The notes under the pieces: model-generated
Database searches by the model: none
Told to the model about the DNA's origin: nothing
The model's input: the letters and a program-made list of their open reading frames with translations, nothing else
Shown: piece after piece, positions 18,230-26,486 of the stretch
Position numbering within the stretch: position 1 is the stretch's first letter
Layout: each line of letters starts with the position of its first letter
Assembly: GCF_002723835.1 (NCBI RefSeq)
Contig: NZ_BEWG01000133.1
Coordinates: forward strand, 1-62,763
DNA length: 62,763 nucleotides
Direction: 5' to 3'
Source of the DNA: Mycobacterium sp. shizuoka-1
GTDB taxonomy: Bacteria > Actinomycetota > Actinomycetes > Mycobacteriales > Mycobacteriaceae
Made by a program: the position numbers and the translations under genes

Positions 18230-19105
18230 CTACCGAACCACGAGCACCGAGCATTCGGCGTGATGGATCAGGTTCTGCCCGACCGAACCCAGGACGGCGC
18301 CGGCTAACCGGCCGCGGCCATGGCTGCCGACCACCACGAGCTGGGCTTCGCGCGACAGCTCGGTGAGACCCTTCGCCGGGCTGACGTCGTGGAAGACCTT
18401 CGTGACGTGCGCGTTGGGATATTTCCGTGCCAGCGGTTGTACCAACTCGTCCATCCGCTGGCGCTGCTGTGTCTGCAGCAGGTCCAGCAACTCCCAGTCC
18501 ATGTTCCCCTCACCCCCGAGGTCACCCATGCCGACCGCCGCGTCGATCTCCCACATGTGCGCCACGGTCAACGGCGCATGCAGCACCCGGGCGATGTCGA
18601 ATGCGTCCGCCAGCGCGCGGGCCGAGGCGTCGGAGTCGTCGACGCCGACGACGACGGGCAACGGCTTGCCGGTTCTGACGGCGACCGGGGGTCGCCAGAC
18701 CAGCACCGGGCAGTGCGCGCGATGGACCGTTCTCACCACGTGTCCGCCCAGCACCCGGTGATCTGCCGCACCAGTGCCCACCACCAGCAACCGGGTGGCG
18801 TCCGAAGCTTCGGCCAGGACCGTCGCGACCGCGCCCCTGACCACGTCGGTGCGGACCGCAAGATCGGGGTGCGACGACCGCACGGCCGCCTGCGCCGCGG
18901 CCAGCACCTGGTCGCCGTCTCCATCGAGCTCGGCCGGGAACTCCGCGCTGGCGAAATGCCAGTCCAGCCGCGGGATCGCGTGCAGCAGCGTCAGGCCGAC
19001 ACCACGTGCGGCGGCGAAGTCGGCGGCCCACCGGGCAGCGCCCAGCGCGGCCTCGGATCCGTCGATACCCACGACAACGGACTGCTCATCGGCTGCGGTG
19101 CTCAT
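18230..19105 (-). CDS. Universal stress protein, tandem USP domains
   Basis: A 291-residue protein with two USP domains. The first begins VVVGIDGSEAALGAARWA and carries VGTGAADHRVLGG; the second begins VVVGVDDSDASARALADAF and ends with VGSHGRGRLAGAVLGSVGQNL, the full ATP-binding G-x2-G-x9-G(S/T) motif. Such proteins are often induced by hypoxia or nitric oxide in mycobacteria; that is family knowledge, and no DevR box was confirmed here. It is the second USP gene in the window. Confidence 0.88.
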   Translation of the reverse strand: MSTAADEQSVVVGIDGSEAALGAARWAADFAAARGVGLTLLHAIPRLDWHFASAEFPAELDGDGDQVLAAAQAAVRSSHPDLAVRTDVVRGAVATVLAEASDATRLLVVGTGAADHRVLGGHVVRTVHRAHCPVLVWRPPVAVRTGKPLPVVVGVDDSDASARALADAFDIARVLHAPLTVAHMWEIDAAVGMGDLGGEGNMDWELLDLLQTQQRQRMDELVQPLARKYPNAHVTKVFHDVSPAKGLTELSREAQLVVVGSHGRGRLAGAVLGSVGQNLIHHAECSVLVVR

Positions 19106-19119
19106 CCGTCGAGCCTAGG

Positions 19120-19137
19120 GCCCGGCCTGGGCCGGGC
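19120..19137 (-). terminator. GC-rich hairpin after the small secreted-protein gene
   Basis: GCCCGGC-CTGG-GCCGGGC has a perfect 7-base stem and a 4-base loop. It begins 19 bases beyond the stop of the secreted protein gene on the minus strand and ends just before the stress-protein start, so it should separate the two transcripts. No U-tract follows. Confidence 0.5.
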
Positions 19138-19156
19138 GCCGCAATCAACCGCCGCG

Positions 19157-19489
19157 TTACGGGACGTAGCAGGGGGCGTCGCCGGGGGTGTAGTACGGCA
19201 GACCGGTCGGCGAGATGCAGGGCGCCTCGCCCGGGAACGCCGGGACCAGCGAATACGCGTAGCTCTCCGGGAAGCCGTAGCGAGCCCAGTCGGTGGCCCC
19301 GGCCACCGCGGCACCGGCCACCGCCGCGTCGACGGCGTCGCCGGCGATGCCCGGGGTGCAACCACCGACGGTCACGTGGCGCCCGCCGACGTCTCCACAG
19401 ATGTCGGCCTGAGCCACCGGTGCGATCGCTGCGGGGATTGCCGACAGGGCGGCCGCACTCAACAGGACCGCTGCAATTTTCTTAGCCAT
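19157..19489 (-). CDS. Small secreted protein of unknown function
   Basis: A 110-residue protein with a clear signal peptide (MAKKIAAVLLSAAALSAIP..., cleavage near AQA-D at about residue 31). The mature part is alanine/glycine-rich, has four cysteines (ICGD, GGCTP, APCIS, APCYVP) and ends in a proline/tyrosine-rich tail (PTGLPYYTPGDAPCYVP). It resembles small mycobacterial exported proteins without an assigned function. The ATG at 19489 was chosen because the signal peptide begins there. Confidence 0.65.
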   Translation of the reverse strand: MAKKIAAVLLSAAALSAIPAAIAPVAQADICGDVGGRHVTVGGCTPGIAGDAVDAAVAGAAVAGATDWARYGFPESYAYSLVPAFPGEAPCISPTGLPYYTPGDAPCYVP

Positions 19490-19668
19490 GCCGCGATTGT
19501 CGCAGGCAACCGCGCCTGCGTTACAACGAACAAGTGGCCGGCACCATGCCGAACGAGAAATTGCTGGTTGCCCGCGGTCAGCAGCGCGTCGAGCCGTGCC
19601 CGCGGCCGGCCCGGGACGCCCGACCGTAGACTCGGCCGTGCTCACCACCGGAGCGCGAAAGGAGCACG

Positions 19669-20265
19669 GTGACCCTCACCTTGCGCGTCGTCGTGACCAC
19701 CTTGTTCGCACTGTTCTTCTGGTCATGGAGCAGTGCCGTCGCCGCCGCTCACACCACGCTCGTCAGTTCCGACCCCGCCAATGACGCCCAGGTCTCGACC
19801 CCACTGAGCGCCGTCGTGTTGACGTTCAGCGAGGACATCAACCCGGCGTTCGCCACGGTGGTCGTGCACAGCGCGGACGGCCACGACTGGGTCACCGCCC
19901 CGGCTCGGGTCGACGGTCCCCGGCTGACCGCCGAGGTAGGCCCGGCGCCCCTGCCGAACGGGAAGTACACCGTCGGCTATCGGGTGGTCTCCGCCGACGG
20001 TCACCCGGTGTCCGGTTCGTACACCTTCACGGTCGCCGGAACTCCGGACCAGCCCAGCACGCCCGCCGTCACGTCGAGTGCCGCGGCACCGAGCACGACG
20101 GCGGCGCCTGCGGCGTCGACCGAGTCGAGTGGACCGGACACCCGGACCTCGATCCTGACCGCAGCGGCGGCGGGCCTGGCCGTCGGCGGCGTGATCGCCT
20201 TCTGGCAGTCGCGCAAGCGCCGGCGGAACAACGCCGGCGGCGGACCGGATTCGGCCGGCTCCTGA
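19669..20265 (+). CDS. CopC-domain copper-binding membrane protein
   Basis: A 198-residue protein. A signal peptide (about 1-26) ends at AAAH; the mature protein begins HTTLVSSDPANDA, the copper-binding N-terminal histidine typical of CopC. DGHPVSGSYTFTV supplies a second conserved histidine. A threonine/alanine/serine-rich linker (about 125-165), a single C-terminal membrane helix and a basic RKRRR stop-transfer follow. It probably binds copper at the outer face of the membrane; no CopD gene adjoins. GTG start at 19669 with AAAGGAG upstream. Confidence 0.85.
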   Translation: MTLTLRVVVTTLFALFFWSWSSAVAAAHTTLVSSDPANDAQVSTPLSAVVLTFSEDINPAFATVVVHSADGHDWVTAPARVDGPRLTAEVGPAPLPNGKYTVGYRVVSADGHPVSGSYTFTVAGTPDQPSTPAVTSSAAAPSTTAAPAASTESSGPDTRTSILTAAAAGLAVGGVIAFWQSRKRRRNNAGGGPDSAGS

Positions 20266-20274
20266 TCCGCGAGC

Positions 20275-21417
20275 CTAGGGACGAGCCAACGCACGGGCGA
20301 TGACCAGGCGCTGAATCTGGTTGGTGCCTTCGAAGATCTGCATGATCTTGGCTTCACGCATGTACCGCTCGACACGGTAGTCGCGGGTGTAACCGGCGCC
20401 GCCGAACACCTGGACGGCATCGGTGGTGACCTTCATCGCCGCGTCGGTGGCGATGAGTTTGGCGACACTGGCCTGCACCGAATACGGCAGGCCGGCATCG
20501 CGGCGACGCGCCGCGTTCAGATAGGTGGCGCGGGCGGACTCCACCGCGGCGGCCATGTCGGCCAGCACGAATCCCAGCCCCTGGTGATCGATGATCTTGC
20601 GGCCGAACGTCGTTCGCTGCTGTGCGTATGCCACCGCGTCGTCGAGCGCGGCCTGCGCCAGGCCGACCGCACACGCGGCGATCCCCAGGCGCCCGGAGTC
20701 GAGCGCACTGAACGCGATGGACAGGCCCTGGCCCTCGTCCCCGATGCGCCGCTCGGCGGGCACGACGACATCGTCGTAGTGGGCCGTGGTGGTGGGGATG
20801 GCGTGCAGGCCCATCTTCTCTTCGGGCTTGCCGAAGCTGAGTCCCTCGATGCCGGACGGGATCACAAAGCAGGAGACGCCGCCCGAACCCTCACCGGTCC
20901 GCGCGAACAGCGTGTAGAAGTTCGCGATGCCGCCGTGCGTGATCCATGCCTTGGCTCCGTTGATGCGGTAGGTGTCGTCCTCGGCGACCGCCCGGCAGGT
21001 CAGCGCCGCGGGGTCGGAACCGGCCTGTGCCTCGGACAGGCTGTAGGCCCCGACAGTCGATCCGCCCAGCATGTCCGGCAGCCAGGCGCGCTTCTGCGCG
21101 TCGGTGCCGAACGCCATCAACGGGTGGCAGGCCAGGCTGTGCACGCTGACGGCGACGGCGACCGCGGCCCAGCGCGCGGCGATCTCCTCCAGGACTTGGA
21201 GGTAGACCTCGTATGGCTGCGCCCCACCGCCCCATTCCTCCGGATACGGCAGGCTCAGCAGCCCCGCCGCGCCCAACGTGGCGAACACCCCGTCGGGATA
21301 GGTCTCGGTGGATTCGTGGTGATCGACGATCGGGGTGAGGGTTTTGTCGGCCACATCGCGGGTGAGCTCGATCAGGGCGCGCGCTTCGTCGTTGGGCAGC
21401 AGACGATCTACAGGCAC
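20275..21417 (-). CDS. Acyl-CoA dehydrogenase
   Basis: A 380-residue flavoenzyme that introduces the alpha-beta double bond in acyl-CoAs. Visible signatures are AYSLSEAQAGSDPAAL (first ACAD signature), the substrate loop ITHGGIANFYTLF, RTTFGRKIIDHQGLGF, QVFGGAGYTRDYRVE and the catalytic-base segment FEGTNQIQRLVIAR. The GTG start at 21417 is preceded by AGAGGAA; longer frames upstream cross the operator region. It is divergent from the TetR gene at 21505 and the spacer carries four AGTACT sites, so this gene is the probable target of that repressor. Chain-length preference unknown. Confidence 0.9.
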   Translation of the reverse strand: MPVDRLLPNDEARALIELTRDVADKTLTPIVDHHESTETYPDGVFATLGAAGLLSLPYPEEWGGGAQPYEVYLQVLEEIAARWAAVAVAVSVHSLACHPLMAFGTDAQKRAWLPDMLGGSTVGAYSLSEAQAGSDPAALTCRAVAEDDTYRINGAKAWITHGGIANFYTLFARTGEGSGGVSCFVIPSGIEGLSFGKPEEKMGLHAIPTTTAHYDDVVVPAERRIGDEGQGLSIAFSALDSGRLGIAACAVGLAQAALDDAVAYAQQRTTFGRKIIDHQGLGFVLADMAAAVESARATYLNAARRRDAGLPYSVQASVAKLIATDAAMKVTTDAVQVFGGAGYTRDYRVERYMREAKIMQIFEGTNQIQRLVIARALARP

Positions 21418-21437
21418 GACAGTTCCTCTCACCCGGC

Positions 21438-21496
21438 AGTACTGAAATATCGCCGTCAGTACTCTTTGACAGTACTGTAGCTGGTCCTGCAGTACT
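21438..21496. promoter_or_regulatory. Four AGTACT palindromes in the TetR/acyl-CoA dehydrogenase spacer
   Basis: AGTACT occurs at 21438, 21458, 21471 and 21491, with center spacings of 20, 13 and 20 bases, so the array is itself nearly symmetric. The two outer copies and the inner pair have C on the 5' side. It fills the 87-base space between the two start codons and is the likely operator of the divergent TetR protein, controlling both genes. Confidence 0.6.
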
Positions 21497-21504
21497 CTTT
21501 TGCG

Positions 21505-22089
21505 GTGGCTCGTTCCCAGCCGACGGAGTTCGGCACACGGCGTCGCACCGCACTGTTCGACGCGCTGATCGCCTTGTTCCTGGCCGAGGGCTTCGCCCAT
21601 CTGACCCTCGACGAGATCGCCGCCCGCCTGCGGTGCTCCAAATCGACGCTGTACACCCTGGCCGACAGCAAGGAGCAGCTGGTGCGCGCCGCAACCGTGC
21701 ACTTCTTTCGCGGGGCCACCGACGCCGTCGAAGCCGAGGTACGCGACGTCGCGGGAGCACGGGCCCAGATCACCGCCTACCTCTCCGCAGTAGGCACCGC
21801 CCTGGATGCCGCCTCCGATCAGTTCATGGCCGACCTGGACGGATTCGCCCCCGCGCGCGAGGTCTACGAACGCAACACCCGAGTCGCCACCCGCCGGGTG
21901 CAGGAGATGATCGCCGCCGGGGTGGCCGCCGGCGAATTCCGGGACGTGCACGCGGCATTCGCCGCCGACCTGGTGACCACCATGATGGTGCGCATCCAGC
22001 AGCGCACGGTGCGAGCCGCCACCGGCCTGGACGACGCCAGCGCCTATCGCGAACTCGCCGCCATCCTCACCGCGGGAATCAGCCTCTGA
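21505..22089 (+). CDS. TetR-family transcriptional regulator
   Basis: A 194-residue repressor. The N-terminal helix-turn-helix (about 15-60) is FLAEGFAHLTLDEIAARLRCSKSTLYTLADSKEQLV, a standard TetR DNA-binding domain; the rest is a helical ligand domain. GTG start at 21505. The divergent acyl-CoA dehydrogenase and the AGTACT array suggest that it senses an acyl-CoA or related metabolite and regulates the dehydrogenase and itself. The 3' end overlaps the convergent ThrE gene by 11 bases. Confidence 0.85.
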   Translation: MARSQPTEFGTRRRTALFDALIALFLAEGFAHLTLDEIAARLRCSKSTLYTLADSKEQLVRAATVHFFRGATDAVEAEVRDVAGARAQITAYLSAVGTALDAASDQFMADLDGFAPAREVYERNTRVATRRVQEMIAAGVAAGEFRDVHAAFAADLVTTMMVRIQQRTVRAATGLDDASAYRELAAILTAGISL

Positions 22090-23326
22090 TTCGACGGGCC
22101 AGCAGCCAGTCCCGCAACCGACTCGGCACTGCCAGACCCACCGCCATCGCGATGACCGTCAGGCCGGCGACCGCACCGTTACTGACCGCATCGAGCAACA
22201 CCTGCTCGGAGGGGTGGGCGGCGAGTTCGGTGACACCCGCGACCACCCGGAACACGAACATGCCCGGCACCAGGGCGACCACAGCGGCGAAACCGATTGC
22301 AGCGAAGGGTATCTGCTTCACATAGGCCACCGGAGTCAGAATCGCCCCGGTGAGCAGGCACGCCAGCAGCGCCGCCACCGGCAGGCTCGCGTGCCAGGCC
22401 GTCAGCGCCCACCAGTGCACCGCATGGGCGGTCATCCCGACCACGATCGGCCAGCCCACGAAGCGATACGGCATGGCGAAGAACACCGGATAGCAGGCGG
22501 CGGCGACACCCGCGGCGAGAACGTCGAACACCAACGGCACGTCGGCGGGCGGTGTGCTCAGCGGCAGCGCCTGGCCAGTGACCTGCAGACCGAGCACCAA
22601 GCCGACGGCGATGACCGCCAGCACAAGCAATCCGTACCCCAGCCGCGCGAGCGCCAACGACATCCGCCCGGCCAGCAGATCCATTGCGCCGATGAGGATC
22701 TGGGGCCCCGGTACCAAGACCATGGCCGGGCAGACCGCGATCAGGCCGATCGAGGCGGACAGCCCGACCTCGCCGGCGACGGCGCCGGCCACCCCGGCGA
22801 GCAGGGCAGCCACGAACGTCTGCAGCAGCGGATCCGCGCCGAAGCCGGCCAGCACACGGCGCAGCAGGCCGCCGAGCGCGGCGGCCGCCGCGATCACCGC
22901 AATGGCCCACCCGTCCACCGCCCCGAACACCACGGCCAGTGCCGCCGCGCCGGCCGCACACGCGGCGACGAAGGCGAGATTCGACGACGGCGGCAGCTGC
23001 CCGGCGGCGTCGAGCGCGCGCTCGATCTCGTCGCGCTGCAGGGGCCGATTCTCGGCGTTGTCCACCGCGCGCATCAGCGCGCTCACCCGACGCATGTTCA
23101 CCGCGGCGGGACGCGCCTCGGCGACCAGCACGTCTCGCCCGTCCGAACGCGGGTCGTACACGGTGACCGAGGCCCAGCCGGGGATGACCACGGCCGGCTG
23201 ACCGAGCCCGGTCGCGAGCCGCTGCACTGCGGTCGCCGTCATGCTGGTCGATTGCCCGTTGTTGTGCAGCAGCACCGCGGCGCGCAGGATCGTTGCCAGT
23301 GGCTCGCGGCCGTCAGGCACCGGCAA
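22079..23326 (-). CDS. ThrE-type threonine/serine exporter
   Basis: A 415-residue protein. The hydrophilic N-terminal portion (about 1-110) with the NNGQSTSMTATAVQRLATGLG segment precedes about ten membrane helices, the architecture of actinobacterial ThrE exporters that carry threonine and serine out of the cell. The first possible start is TTG at 23326; a GTG at 23320 is an equally plausible start. Both lie inside the end of the fumarase gene (stop 23313), so the genes are probably one transcript. Confidence 0.83.
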   Translation of the reverse strand: MPVPDGREPLATILRAAVLLHNNGQSTSMTATAVQRLATGLGQPAVVIPGWASVTVYDPRSDGRDVLVAEARPAAVNMRRVSALMRAVDNAENRPLQRDEIERALDAAGQLPPSSNLAFVAACAAGAAALAVVFGAVDGWAIAVIAAAAALGGLLRRVLAGFGADPLLQTFVAALLAGVAGAVAGEVGLSASIGLIAVCPAMVLVPGPQILIGAMDLLAGRMSLALARLGYGLLVLAVIAVGLVLGLQVTGQALPLSTPPADVPLVFDVLAAGVAAACYPVFFAMPYRFVGWPIVVGMTAHAVHWWALTAWHASLPVAALLACLLTGAILTPVAYVKQIPFAAIGFAAVVALVPGMFVFRVVAGVTELAAHPSEQVLLDAVSNGAVAGLTVIAMAVGLAVPSRLRDWLLARRIRG

Positions 23327-24776
23327 CCCCGTGACCGATCATGTCGTGCGGGTCGACGATGGAATCGAATTGTTCGGCCGTCACCTTGCCGGAATCCAGC
23401 GCCGCCTGCCGCAAGGTGATGTCGCGGGCGACTGCGTCCTCGGCGATGTGCGCGGCGTTCTGGTAACCGATCACCGGACTGAGCGCGGTGACCAGCATTG
23501 CGCTGGTGTCGACATAGCGGGAGATCCGGTCGGTGTTCAACGTCGTTCCCTCGACCGAGAATTCACGGAACGTGGTGCAGCCGTCGGCCAGGATGCGGAT
23601 GGAGTGCAGCACATTATCGATGATGACCGGGCGCATGGCGTTGAGCTCGAAATTGCCCTGCGAGCCGGCCAGCGCCACCGCGGTGTCGTTGCCCATAACC
23701 TGGATCGCGATCATCACCAGTGCCTCGCACTGGGTCGGATTGACCTTGCCCGGCATGATCGACGAGCCCGGCTCATTGGCCGGCAGGACGAGTTCGCCGA
23801 GCCCGCATCGCGGGCCCGAGGCCAGCCAGCGCATGTCGTTGGCGATCTTCATCAGCGCCACCGCCAGCCCGCGCACCGCGGCATGCGCGCGCACCATCGG
23901 ATCCAGCGACCCCAGCGCGGCGAACTTGTTGGGTGCCGTCACGTACGGCTTGCCGGTGAGTTCGGCCAGCGTGGCGGCAACCTCGCTGCCGAAGCCGGCC
24001 GGAGCGTTGAGTCCGGTGCCGACGGCGGTTCCCCCGACAGCCAGCTCCAGCAGTCCTGCACGGGCCCGGCCGATGTCGTCCAGGCAGGCCTGCAGCTGCG
24101 CCGCCCATCCCGACCATTCCTGCCCGACACTGAGCGGCACGGCGTCCTCGAGGTGGGTGCGGCCGATCTTGACCACGTCCATCCACTGCGCGCTCTTGGC
24201 CGCGATCGCGTCATGCAGCGCGGTCACCGCGGGCAGCAGCCGATCGTCGATGGCGGTCAACGTGGCGATGTGCATCGCCGTGGGGAAGGTGTCGTTGCTG
24301 CTCTGCCCCATGTTGACGTGATCGTTGGGGCCGACCGGAAGCTGGCTGCCGAGCGTGCCGCCGACCAACTGGATCGCCCGGTTGGACAGCACCTCGTTGA
24401 CGTTCATGTTGCTCTGGGTGCCCGATCCGGTCTGCCACACGAACAGGGGGAAGTGGTCGTCGAGCTTGCCGGCGATGGTTTCCTCGGCGGCCTGCACGAT
24501 CACCCTGGCCCGCCACGGTTCCAGCCGGCCGGCCTTCTCGTTGACCAGCGCACAGGCCTTTTTCACCAGGCCGTAGGCGTGGTAGACCTCGATCGGCATG
24601 TGGTCGGTGCCGATCGAGAAGTGCTGTAGTGAGCGCTGGGTCTGGGCTCCCCAGTACCGGTCGGCAGGTACGTCGACGGTGCCGAGGCTGTCGAATTCGG
24701 CGCGGGTACCGGTGGCCTCGATCCCGATCGGGACGTCGGTGTAGGCCGGCTGCGGGCTCTGGTCGTGCTGGGTCAC
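23313..24776 (-). CDS. fumC: Class II fumarate hydratase
   Basis: A 487-residue enzyme of the fumarase/aspartase superfamily. PADRYWGAQTQRSL near residue 40, TGSGTQSNMN, GRTHLEDAVP and the signature loop GSSIMPGKVNP are those of FumC, with the substrate-binding loop in GSSIMPGKVNPTQ. It hydrates fumarate to malate in the citric acid cycle. The GTG at 24776 is preceded by ACAGGACAC and gives a slightly longer N-terminus than usual (about 20 residues). It is followed by a ThrE exporter, not by glpX, so this may be a second fumC copy. Some aspartase activity cannot be excluded. Confidence 0.88.
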   Translation of the reverse strand: MTQHDQSPQPAYTDVPIGIEATGTRAEFDSLGTVDVPADRYWGAQTQRSLQHFSIGTDHMPIEVYHAYGLVKKACALVNEKAGRLEPWRARVIVQAAEETIAGKLDDHFPLFVWQTGSGTQSNMNVNEVLSNRAIQLVGGTLGSQLPVGPNDHVNMGQSSNDTFPTAMHIATLTAIDDRLLPAVTALHDAIAAKSAQWMDVVKIGRTHLEDAVPLSVGQEWSGWAAQLQACLDDIGRARAGLLELAVGGTAVGTGLNAPAGFGSEVAATLAELTGKPYVTAPNKFAALGSLDPMVRAHAAVRGLAVALMKIANDMRWLASGPRCGLGELVLPANEPGSSIMPGKVNPTQCEALVMIAIQVMGNDTAVALAGSQGNFELNAMRPVIIDNVLHSIRILADGCTTFREFSVEGTTLNTDRISRYVDTSAMLVTALSPVIGYQNAAHIAEDAVARDITLRQAALDSGKVTAEQFDSIVDPHDMIGHGVAGA

Positions 24777-24925
24777 TTCGGTGTCCTGTCCGTGGATCGA
24801 CGGTGTGGGCGCAGCGCGAACGCCGGAGGTCGCCTGCGCCGGTATCACCCTTTCGCTGTGTCGGCTGCCGAGTCCACTATCCATTCCCCATCCCGGTATC
24901 GGGAGAAACTATGGACATGATTCAG

Positions 24926-24954
24926 TTGACAGAGTGACTCTGCCAAAATTAGCT
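24926..24954 (+). promoter_or_regulatory. Promoter with an internal operator upstream of the carotenoid oxygenase
   Basis: TTGACA at 24926-24931 is followed, after 17 bases, by TTAGCT at 24949-24954, a sigma-A-like pair. Between them CAGAGTGACTCTG (24930-24942) is a 13-base dyad, the classical place for a repressor to block transcription. The tandem HxlR regulator encoded next is the obvious candidate. GGGGAG precedes the ATG at 24996. Confidence 0.6.
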
Positions 24955-24995
24955 TGGGGTGGCACCGTCCCGCGGATCCGAGCTGGGGAGACATC

Positions 24996-26486
24996 ATGAA
25001 CTCCGAACTGTTGCAGACCTTCGCGTCCACGCTGCCGGCCGACGACGACCACCCCTATCGCACCGGTCCGTGGCGCCCGCAGCGCAACGAGTGGCGCGCC
25101 GACGACCTGACCGTGGTGGCGGGTCGGGTGCCCGAGGACCTGGACGGGGTGTATCTGCGGCTCACCGAGAACCCGCTGCACCCGGCCATCGCGCACTACC
25201 ATCCCTTCGACGGCGACGGAATGCTCCACAGCATCGAGTTTTCCAACGGAAAAGCCAACTACCGCAATCGATTCGTCCGCACCGACGGGTTCCTGGCCGA
25301 CAACGCGGCGGGCCGTTCGCTGTGGGCGGGTTTCATCGAGAACCCCACGGACGCGCTGCGCACCGACGGGTGGGGTGCGCGGACGCGGATGAAAGACGCG
25401 TCGAGCACCGACGTGATCGTCCATCGCGGTAAGGCACTGACCAGCTTCTTCATGTGCGGCGATCTCTACCAACTCGATCCCTACACCGTCGAGACCCTGG
25501 GCAAGGAGACCTGGAACGGCGCGTTCCCCGAGTGGGGCGTCTCGGCACATCCCAAGGTCGACCCGGTCACCGGTGAATTGCTGTTCTTCAGCTACAGCAA
25601 GCAGGCGCCCTACCTGCGCTACGGCACGGTCGACAAAGACGGCAACCTGCTGCACCTCACCGATGTGGAGCTGCCGGGACCCCGCATGCCCCACGACATG
25701 GCGTTCACCGAGAACTACGCCATCTTCAACGACTTTCCCCTGTTCTGGGATCCCGAACTGCTGCAACACGATCTGCATCTTCCGCGGTTCTTCCGGGATC
25801 TGCCGTCGCGCTTCGCGGTGGTGCCCAGGCGGGGTGACCAGTCGAAGATCATGTGGTTCGAGACCGACCCCACCTATGTCCTGCACTTCACCAATGCCTA
25901 CGAAGACGGCGACGAGATCGTGCTGGACGGGTTCTTCCAGCACAACCCGTCACCGTCGACCAAGGGGGCACGGTCCCTGGAAGAAGCCGCCTTCCGCTGG
26001 CTCGCCCTCGACGGGTTCGAATCCCGGCTGCACCGTTGGCGTTTCAACCTTGTCACCGGCAAAGCCACCGAAGAGCAGCTCAGCGAGGGCTTCACCGAGT
26101 TCGGGATGATCAATCGCGACCTACAGACCCGCGACTACCGCTACGTCTACGCCGCCAGCGGAGAGCCGGGCAAGTTCCTGTTCAACGGCCTGGTCAAACA
26201 CGACCTACAGACCGGCTCGGAAGAGCGGATCAGCTTCGGCGACGGGGTCTTCGCCAGTGAGACACCGATGGCGCCGCGGGTCGGCTCCACCGGTGAAGAC
26301 GACGGTTACCTGGTCACGTTCACGATGGACATGAACGACGACGCCTCCTACTGCGTCGTGCTCGATGCCGCTCGTCCCGGCGACGGCCCGGTCTGCACCT
26401 TGCGTCTGCCCGAACGGATCTGCAGCGGAACGCATTCCACGTGGGTCGACGGTGCCGAACTCCGCAAGTGGCACCAGCCGCAGTGA
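24996..26486 (+). CDS. Carotenoid cleavage oxygenase
   Basis: A 496-residue non-heme iron dioxygenase similar to Rv0654. The four iron-ligand histidines are His185 (SAHPKVD), His233 (MPHDMAF), His297 (VLHFTNAYEDGD) and His480 (SGTHSTW). FDGDGMLHSIEF near residue 71 is the N-terminal family signature. It cleaves a double bond of carotenoids or apocarotenals, probably at the membrane surface. The 4-base GTGA overlap with the next gene couples its translation to a regulator. Upstream is a strong-looking promoter with a dyad. Confidence 0.92.
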   Translation: MNSELLQTFASTLPADDDHPYRTGPWRPQRNEWRADDLTVVAGRVPEDLDGVYLRLTENPLHPAIAHYHPFDGDGMLHSIEFSNGKANYRNRFVRTDGFLADNAAGRSLWAGFIENPTDALRTDGWGARTRMKDASSTDVIVHRGKALTSFFMCGDLYQLDPYTVETLGKETWNGAFPEWGVSAHPKVDPVTGELLFFSYSKQAPYLRYGTVDKDGNLLHLTDVELPGPRMPHDMAFTENYAIFNDFPLFWDPELLQHDLHLPRFFRDLPSRFAVVPRRGDQSKIMWFETDPTYVLHFTNAYEDGDEIVLDGFFQHNPSPSTKGARSLEEAAFRWLALDGFESRLHRWRFNLVTGKATEEQLSEGFTEFGMINRDLQTRDYRYVYAASGEPGKFLFNGLVKHDLQTGSEERISFGDGVFASETPMAPRVGSTGEDDGYLVTFTMDMNDDASYCVVLDAARPGDGPVCTLRLPERICSGTHSTWVDGAELRKWHQPQ

